From: a virus
DNA length: 29,359 bases
Strand: one strand, 5' to 3'
Virus record (IMG/VR): IMGVR_UViG_3300047383_000134
Span: 1-29,359 of that record
Position 1 is the stretch's first letter. The number at the start of each line of letters is the position of its first letter. The position numbers and the translations under genes were made by a program. Below the pieces are notes generated by a model. That model was not told the DNA's origin and ran no database searches. It was given only the letters and a program-made list of their open reading frames with translations. Positions 12,693 through 21,500 of the stretch are shown here, piece after piece.

Positions 12693-13949
12693 ATGTCTAC
12701 AGAATTAAACCCCTTAGCAATTTCAGTTAAGAATTACAACCAACATACTATACACCCATTACATCCAACAATGCACGGCGGCGGTGGAGGTCTAGGTTCT
12801 ATTATTTCAGTAGTAGCAGCGGTAGCAATACCTGTTTTTGCTGGTCCAATTGCTGCGTCACTAGGTGTATCATCTGCTATAGCATCTGCAACAGGACTTG
12901 CGGCTGGCGGTATAGCAGCAGGAGCTCTTGGCGGTGCTGTTGTTGGTGCTGGATTAGGTGCTATAACAGCAGTAGTTGCAGGACAACCAATATCTAGAGG
13001 TGCATTATCGGGTGCAATAGGTGGTGCTATAGGCGGAGGACTAGATGCATATGCTTCTTCTCAACCTATTATCGGTGCGGATGGAGCACCACAACTTGTA
13101 GATGGAACTACGACACAAGCGGGTGTAAACCTTACAGATCCTACAGCTGTAGCACAATCAGCTACTACACCATACGCAACTGTACCACAATCACCACAAA
13201 GTATAGCTCTTGCAGCTCAAGATGCAGCTTTTATAGAGCCTACAGTTCTTGGTAAATTAAAAAATATAGGGTTAGCTTCTGTAGAGAGAATAGCTGATGA
13301 CCCTGAAGCAGTAGCAAACTTAACTTTAAAAGCCGCTGGTAGACTTGTTGGTGCAGCTTTTGTACCAGATTCAGCTACAGCTGGGCTGACTCCAGAGGAA
13401 GAAAATACTGTTAATAACATAGAAAAAGAATTAGAAGTACTAAGAGCGAGAGATACACAAGCATTTAATGAGAAAATTAGAATAGCTGGTGACTTCTTAA
13501 TACAAGCAAAAAGCCTTGACCCAGAGTATTTTGCTAATCAATTTGCTAATACAGCAAAAATAGCAGCAGCTAGGTCAGGTCTAAAAACTAGAGAACAAAA
13601 ATCATTTAATGCTCCGTTCTTAGAAGAGAGCCTTGCAGACACAAATAGAATGAGCTTAACTCAGTTTGGTGCAGGTGCTAAAGCATATGATGCTGGTCTT
13701 AGACAAGGTCAGTCATTACAGAATAACGCTTTAACCCAAGCATCTAATATATACGAGGGTATAGGCAGCTCTGGACAAACAACACCATATCTACAAGGAC
13801 AGCTTGGATTAGGTGAAATATATGCATCAGGTAGAGTAGCTGGTGATGAAGCAAGATCAAATATAGTATCGGATATAGCTGGTTTAAATACTGGTCTAAA
13901 ATTTGTAGATGAAGAAGATGAGAATAAGACTAAAGGAGCGATAGGATAA
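12693..13949 (+). CDS. Internal virion protein with glycine-zipper segment
   Basis: A 418-residue protein with ATG 12693 and GGAG at 12683-12686. Residues about 28-116 are a Gly/Ala/Val-rich hydrophobic stretch with many GxxxG-type steps (IAAGALGGAVVGAGLGAITA), as in proteins that insert into membranes during DNA ejection. The remainder is helical, Ala/Glu/Gln-rich, and has a long helix region at about 230-350. The position before two further large virion genes parallels T7 gp14, which forms the outer-membrane part of the ejection channel. The functional link is inference. It ends in a TAATG overlap. Confidence 0.65.
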   Translation: MSTELNPLAISVKNYNQHTIHPLHPTMHGGGGGLGSIISVVAAVAIPVFAGPIAASLGVSSAIASATGLAAGGIAAGALGGAVVGAGLGAITAVVAGQPISRGALSGAIGGAIGGGLDAYASSQPIIGADGAPQLVDGTTTQAGVNLTDPTAVAQSATTPYATVPQSPQSIALAAQDAAFIEPTVLGKLKNIGLASVERIADDPEAVANLTLKAAGRLVGAAFVPDSATAGLTPEEENTVNNIEKELEVLRARDTQAFNEKIRIAGDFLIQAKSLDPEYFANQFANTAKIAAARSGLKTREQKSFNAPFLEESLADTNRMSLTQFGAGAKAYDAGLRQGQSLQNNALTQASNIYEGIGSSGQTTPYLQGQLGLGEIYASGRVAGDEARSNIVSDIAGLNTGLKFVDEEDENKTKGAIG

Positions 13950-15520
13950 TGGCAAGAGGTGTTTTAGGTGCAGCTTATAGTGTAGATAAAAATGCCTATA
14001 ATAAAGGAGTTGCAGATGAATTAAACCTACAAGCTTTGCAAAGAGCTAACACTGCAAGACGAATGATAACGTCTAATAATAACTATGGAGTTACTCAACC
14101 TGATGCATATCAAAATCCTTTTGATAGTCCTATTCAAGAACAAGGTAGAGTTATGCCAGACCCAAGGGCTGGTGGTCAGTATATGACTGTTCCTGGAAGC
14201 GAACAAGACAAAATGCTAGCAGACCAGGACAAAATGAATTTTCCAGACTCACCACCTAAAGTGGTATTGCCAAGAGCTTCAGTTATAAGACAAGCTACAA
14301 GGCAAAAACAAGATGTGGGTTTAGGTTCACCTAGACCTGAGACAGGAGGTATGATTTTTGGACTAGGCCCTAGATTTACGGGAGACCCTAAGATGGTAGA
14401 TGAAGCTGTCTTATCTAGAGATATAGCAGGAAACATTGCATTCCAAACATTTCAACCTGGAGACTCTATACCTGGTCTATTTACAGGTACAACTACATCA
14501 CCAACAATAAAATCAGATGATGAGCCAGAAGCAAAAGGTATCTTATTCGGAGCTGGCCCTAAATTTAAAACTCAAACAGAAGAAACGACTGAAGAAGTTA
14601 TAGTTAATAACACAGGTAAAAAAGTAACACTAGATAAGACAAAGCTTTCAGAGTTACTTGAGTCATCTAATGATTCCGAACCACGTGATGCCGAGATAAA
14701 AGATATAACGAGTATGGGTGTAATAATTAGAATGAGGGAGGATCAAGTTAATAAGCCTTCTAAAGGTTTGGGTCAAGTAGCACGTGACATGATAGAAGAT
14801 AGAAAATTTATTACTAATAAAATAATGAGAAACCAAAGACTTGCTGAGGTATATAGAAGAGTTGGAGATGCTACAAATTACCAAGCGGCTTTAACTGCAT
14901 CAGATTCGCTACGACAAGAGTTAAGAGAATACGATAATGCAATAACCTTAGCTATAGGTAAAGATGCTTTAGCTGATTTAAATTATAGTAATAATGCATC
15001 TCGTGTATCTCAAGTTTTATCTAGGATTTTAAACAGAAACATTGAGATTGTTCCTAATTCATATGACAACAAATTTACCATGCTTGTAGATGGCCAAGTA
15101 AGAGAACAAGGATTATCAAAAGCACAGATGTCAGATAGGGTTAATAGCCTAACAGATTCTGGATACAGACAACAAAAAATTAAAACAAGAATGGAACAAG
15201 CAAAAATGTTATTCCAGGGTAATATAGATAAAGATAAAGAGCTGACTGTTCTTTTAGGTAATATAAAACTTGAAACACTAAAAGGTAAAGTACAAGCAAT
15301 GATAGAAAGAATTAAAGCTGACAATACATTAAATATAAAAGCCTTTAATGACGGGACAGCAATACTACAAACAGGGCCTGGCCAGTTTATGTTCTTTAAC
15401 CCATACTCACCTGATCCGTTAAATGAGGGAGGGACTATGCCTATGTTTAAAAGCTTATCAATGCCTTATACAAATACACAAGCAAATCCCTATAAACAAG
15501 GTTTTAAAAAACCAGAATAA
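13949..15520 (+). CDS. Internal virion protein, 523 aa
   Basis: The ribosome binding site AAAGGAG at 13932-13938 precedes ATG 13949. The N-terminal 70 residues are Asn/Gln-rich (MITSNNNYGVTQPD). A Pro/Gly-rich region at about 75-200 repeats a short pattern, IFGLGPRF at about 135 and LFGAGPKF at about 200. The C-terminal half (about 250-480) is helical and charged, with many Lys/Arg/Gln/Leu. It sits between the glycine-zipper protein and the giant polyvalent protein, the place of T7 gp15. Its role as a core or ejection protein is inferred from order only. Confidence 0.6.
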   Translation: MARGVLGAAYSVDKNAYNKGVADELNLQALQRANTARRMITSNNNYGVTQPDAYQNPFDSPIQEQGRVMPDPRAGGQYMTVPGSEQDKMLADQDKMNFPDSPPKVVLPRASVIRQATRQKQDVGLGSPRPETGGMIFGLGPRFTGDPKMVDEAVLSRDIAGNIAFQTFQPGDSIPGLFTGTTTSPTIKSDDEPEAKGILFGAGPKFKTQTEETTEEVIVNNTGKKVTLDKTKLSELLESSNDSEPRDAEIKDITSMGVIIRMREDQVNKPSKGLGQVARDMIEDRKFITNKIMRNQRLAEVYRRVGDATNYQAALTASDSLRQELREYDNAITLAIGKDALADLNYSNNASRVSQVLSRILNRNIEIVPNSYDNKFTMLVDGQVREQGLSKAQMSDRVNSLTDSGYRQQKIKTRMEQAKMLFQGNIDKDKELTVLLGNIKLETLKGKVQAMIERIKADNTLNIKAFNDGTAILQTGPGQFMFFNPYSPDPLNEGGTMPMFKSLSMPYTNTQANPYKQGFKKPE

Positions 15521-15531
15521 CGGAGCTATAA

Positions 15532-18500
15532 GTGGTAGAAAAAGTAGGTCTACAGACAACAGGAGACTTTGGATTTACTTCTACTGATTCTAACACCCCA
15601 CTAACAAATGATTTTGGCTTTAGCGAGCCTCTTGATAATACAGGTATGCAAGGTCTAACAGCTTTTGATGCTGCCTACTCGGACTCAATAGCTGAATTAG
15701 ACGCTGTGGAAAAAGGGTTTGACGCTCCTGTAGGCCCTCAAGTATTATACAGTCCCTCTACGCAAAAAATGTTTGTCAACGGTTCAACGTTTAATGTTGA
15801 CGATTACCAATCAGCTGTAGAATCAGAACGATTTTTAGATATGCCCCCTGCTAGGCCACCGAAAGATGTAGCAGATTGGCAAACTGTAAGCCCCGAATCA
15901 TTTACTAAGTATATACAAAAAACAGTAAACCCTAACCGTGGTACTTTGATTGGTAGAAATCTTGAGATAGGTGGTAGTAATCTAAAGATGTTAGCTGGTA
16001 GAGCAGCACAGTTTTATGGTGCTGAAGAAACAGGACAAGAGCTTGTTAGTGAAGCATTAGAGGAACTACGTGATAACCAACCATTTCAAAGAGAGTTTAC
16101 AGAAATAGAATTTGGCAGCGAAAGTGGTAATGGTGCGATAGATTGGTTTGTAGCAAACTTTGCACAGCAAGGACCCAATTTACTTGAAACAGTAGTAGTA
16201 GCTGGTCTAGGATATGTATCTGGTGGTGGGGCTTTAAATCCATTGTCAGGTGTAGGTAATGCAGTCCTTTCTGTAATGGGTAAAGAAGGATATAAAAAAG
16301 GATTGCGGATAGCTGCAGAAAAATATGCTAAGGGCGAAGCCTTAACTAGAGGTGAAAGAAAATTATTACGTGAGGCAACAGGTATAACAGCTGCTGTGGT
16401 AGCTAGAAATCCAAAAGGTTTATATGGTAATACAGCTGGTGAAATACTAAATAGAAAACAGTTTTTAAAATCGCAAGTTGGTAAACAAAAATTAACAGCA
16501 AAAACTATTGGTGAAAAAGCAAGGCTAAGAGATAAACTTGCAGGTGCTACAGGTGCTGTTACGCTGTCTGCACAAACTATGGGTATAGGAGATATCTATG
16601 GTGAGACTATAGAACAAGGAGATCCAAGTAGATTAAAAGCTTTTGCTGGTTCTCTACCGTATGCAGCAGCTGAACTGCTACCAGAGTTTATTTTAGCTAA
16701 AAAAATATTTGGTGTTAACCCCAAAAAAATAAAAAGCACTATTGATAAACAAGGCAATCCGCTACTTGCACCAGAAAAAAACGTATTGGTAGGAGCTACA
16801 GATACAGCAGGTAGAGTAGGGTCAGGGTTTCTTGTAGGTGGTACATTAGAAGGGGCTACAGAATTAGGTCAAGAAAGTATACTGCTTGGTTTAACAGGAC
16901 AAATGAGTGATGCCGAAACAACTAAAAGGTTGATTAATTCTTTTGCAGCTGGGTTTGCAATAGGTGGTCCAATAGGTGGAGCCGCTAACATTATAAAAAA
17001 TAAAGAGCCTACAGATATTTTAGGTAGTAGTGACCCTCAACCAACTACTACTAAAGATAAAATACCAGAAGATCCAAGTAAGTCTAACCCATTAAATTTT
17101 TCAGGTCGTGGTGGGCAGCCTATAACACCAGAACCTATAGCTCGTTCTAGAGATTTAAGGAGGCAGTCTATAGTATCGACTCCAGCTCCTCAAGTTGCAG
17201 CTGCTATACCAGCAGGACAACAATTCTTAATGGACCAAGGGCAACAAATAAATGATAAAAAAGCTGACGTTAAACAGCAAGATTTCTTCCAAGAGCAAGC
17301 ATTAAAAAGACAAGAAACATTAAAAACAAAAAATGATACTAGAAAAAGAAATGCAAAAACACGTGAAGATAAACTTGCAGAAGATCTAAATATAAAAAAA
17401 GCTACTACTGAAGATTTAGAAAAAAGACTTAGTAAAGAAAATAAACTACAAGACCAAGATAAAGAGAATATAGACTCTCTAGATGACACGTTAGATAACA
17501 CTACAGGTTACTCTATAGGACAGACTATCGAGTACTATGAACCCGATGGCACAGTAAATACAGCTGAGATTAAAGCTATAAATAAAAATGGAAATATCTT
17601 TAAAGTTGTAAAAAAAGGTAAGAAGACCCAAGAGTTATTAGACGCAGACGATATAAATACAAATTCTAATGCTCCTGATTATCTTTTAAGAACTCCTGAC
17701 CTTAACATACAAGGTACAAAAGCTAATGATTATAATTTAAACCAAACAAAACTTATTTTAAAAAACCTTAGAGAAAGATATAAAGAATTACTTCCTAAAG
17801 GTGACAAACTTGTATTAAAAGATTTACAACGAGATATAACAGCCTTTAGAAATAGGCTTAGAATATTAGAGGAAGTAAATACAAGGAGAATGAATTTACA
17901 AGAACAAAAAAAAGCTGAGCAGAATACCCCTAATATACTCGATGACACTTCTGTTCAGCCCAATGAAGATCCTACAAACCCATTAGCACTTAGACAGCAA
18001 AGAATAAAAGAATCTAAGATAGCAGCTAAAGATGTAAACGATGGTAGGTATAAATTAAAAGGCAATAGAATTGTAGGCATTATGAGTGTTGAAGAACTAG
18101 TTACACAAAGAAACAGACTAGTTGCTAAATCAAAAAAAGACAAACGAGATAATCGTGACTTAGAAGCTGTTAACAATGCTATTAGTGCTGCAGAAAAAAG
18201 AGCAAGAGATGCTGCTGTCCCAGGAGCTGCTGTTGCAGGAGCAGTTGTAGCAACAGACACAAGTAAAACTACTGCTCAAGCTTTAGAAGATAAATTACAA
18301 CAGGAGAATGTCAATGCCAATCAAGAGCAAAGCCCAGCTGAAGTGGCTGCAAGAGAACCGACCACAGATAGCGGAGGAGTTGCTGAGAGAAACCAGCAAG
18401 AACCAGAGGCTCAAGCTACCGCAGAAAGTCAAGAAGACCAAGGACAAGTTGAAGATGGAGGAACGACTACGAGCTCGAACCAGGCGATCGAAATTGACAA

Positions 18501-21500
18501 CCAAGCTAGCAAAGAACAAATTCTTGAACCAGCCAATAGGTCGGAGCAAAATAACGTAGTAGCCTACAACAAAATTAAAAACGATTCTTTTGGTTATGGA
18601 CCAACGTTTGAAGAGCTACCATCAGAATTACAACAGGATGTTTTAGGTTTTAGTGAAGTTAACCCACAAAATGTTGAAGATACTTTTGCTTTATACAATG
18701 AGTATATTGAAAATAATAATCTATACGCAGACCAATTTACTAATTATGTAAATGTATTTGAAGAAGCTGAAACTTCTTCAGAAAAGATACCAGCTATACA
18801 GAATTTAATTAGATTAGCATATGGAGCCCAAGGTACTGAAACAAGTGGAGCAGTCTATAAACGTGCTATTGATTATTTAGATAATGCTTTAGACCAGACT
18901 AATATAAAAGATGTAACTGATATAGATAGAACAAATATAAGAAATGTATTTACAGAATTTATAAATTTAAATGTTAAAAAATCCGCATCAACTTCTAGAA
19001 CAACTGACGGTGTAAGTATGAATGTGCCAAACCCTTGGTATAAATTTGCTATAAGTAATAACTTAATGGAAGTAGACCCCATGACAGGGATTTTAGATCA
19101 GAAAGATATAACGTTAGAGATTACAAGATTGCCTACTAATGTAAGAATTAAACAACCTGAAGTATCTGGCGACATAATAAAAAACAAAGCAAGTAAAAAA
19201 GAAGACGTAGCTCCAGAATCTTTAAGCTATAACCAAGCATTAGAAGAACTTGATACATTTATTGATGATTCTATACAAAGACTTCAGTTAATAAACAGCA
19301 AAACTAATAGTAAAAAAACACAGAGGGTAGAAAAACTTTGGGCTGCAGTTAGGGAAACAAATCCTGATGTAGTAACTAGAGTTAATGAAGGTGGGAAACC
19401 TAGAGGTATACCAATTAAAAACTATTTTACTAATGGCAAATTAAATTTAAAACAAGACGGTAAGGGTAGCTTTGTAGTCACAACCGAAACAGATGCTCAA
19501 AGACGAGAGAAACAAAGACTTATACAAGAAGCTAGAAATAAAAAAGAAGAGGGGCGTTATAAAAATTATGACAGTATCAATGGTGACTTCTTTGATAATG
19601 ATGGCAAACCAATAACGAGTACAGTTCCGCAAGGTAAAATAAAACTTATGGTAAGCTCATTTATTAGCAGACTAAAAGTAAAACCTAATGTAACTGTAGT
19701 AAAAAATGCAGAAGATTTAAGAATTAAAAATCCTAAGCTATACAATAGGGCTGTAGCTGGTAGACCAAACGGTGACTTCGGTCAATTAAATGCAGTAGGT
19801 TACTCTATTGGTGATCAAGTAATTATATTCTCAGACTTTGCTAAAACTGAACAGCAAGTTAGGTTTGCTCTGGCTCATGAAACTTTAGGCCACTTTGGTT
19901 TTAGGGCATTCATGCCAGAGAAACAGCTAAATAAAATTCTTAAAGAGATATATGATACGGATGGTTATGTAAGAGCGGCAGCTGACAGAAGAATAGAAAG
20001 AGGTGAAAGTAAATTTGAAGCAGTAGAAGAAGTTATAGCTGACAGTGCAGCAAGTCTTGACGCAAATATAATACTTAAACTTTGGAACGCTGTTAAGAAT
20101 TTTTTAAATAAACTAGGTATGACGTTTGAAGATGACTTAGCTAGGTACTTAGTAAACCAGTCTCGTAGGAATTTGTTTAGAGGCGGGTATGGTGTTGTAA
20201 GTATGGAAACATTAACATCAAACATGCGTCGTCTAGCTAGCGAAAGTACATATGGTAGATACCATATAGAAACTAATAGGGCTGATTTAGGTAGTAGGCT
20301 CGTTGGGTTTCTTTCTTCTACTAAAAATCAAGGAGCAAACAACGTTGCAAATACTTATGACTACTTAGTAAGAACTAAAAATAATATTACGGGTGGACCA
20401 CTTGCAGATAGATTAGGTAAAGCTCTACAAGAAGTACAAACTTTTGATAACTTATCAGATAAAAATGAAGGTGCTCAGTTAATATTTAACTTGTTTCAAA
20501 GAGCAACCGCTACAACTAGAGAGCTACAACAAAAATATGAAAAGCTAACTGAGTTTACTTTGTCATCAGGTCTTGATAGACCACCAAGTAAATATGATTC
20601 TAATGCAACTCAAGAAGAAGTAGAACAGGCTGGCGAGTTATTAGCTTATGCTAACGCATATATAGCACAACAAACATCGGAACTTGATATACAAAATGCT
20701 CCTTCTTTAATATTGTTAGAAAATAATATGTTTAGAATTAACCCCGAAGCAGTAGCAGAACTAAAACAAAGAGGAATACTTTCTAAAGAACAATTTCAAG
20801 AAGGTTTTGACATAACTTTACCTGTTACAGAAGGTACAGATACTACTGAAAACTATAGAATGGAAGAGATATCAGATAGAGTCTATGACATTTACTTAGA
20901 ACAAAGAGAAGCAATCAATACAGCAGCCATAGATCTTTTATCTGCTAATTTACAGAACATAGAAAATGAAAAAGATAGTATAGCACATACATTTGCAGAG
21001 CTAGTCGGCAACGAAGGCTTTAATACAGAGACTGAAAACAAAACATTAAAGAATATTATTAATAAATATATAGAATTATATCAAGAAGACTTTACACAAG
21101 AAGGGTCTGCTATAACTTACAACGATACATCTAGGAAAAGAGCTGAAGAATTTTTAAGAGAAGTCAACCGTGCCATGCATACAGAAGAAAAATTAAACGA
21201 CTGGATAGCAGGTGAGGCTGGGATAGAATTTAAAAATGAGTTTGCAGGTGATGAATTTGCAGACATTATTGAAGGTTTAAAAAAACTTAATGTAATATTT
21301 AAAGGTAAAGATAAGTTAGCATATAAAATTACTGAGTCAATTAAAGGACTATATATACTAGACAACAAAAATGTTGGAGCAGAGTATCGTGCTAAACAAA
21401 CTTTAATGGATGGTTATGTGCCGTTCAAAAGAAGTGGTAGCCATGAAGTTTTAGTTACGGCAGTAGACCAAAAGGGCAATCCTATATCGCTACCCGCTAT

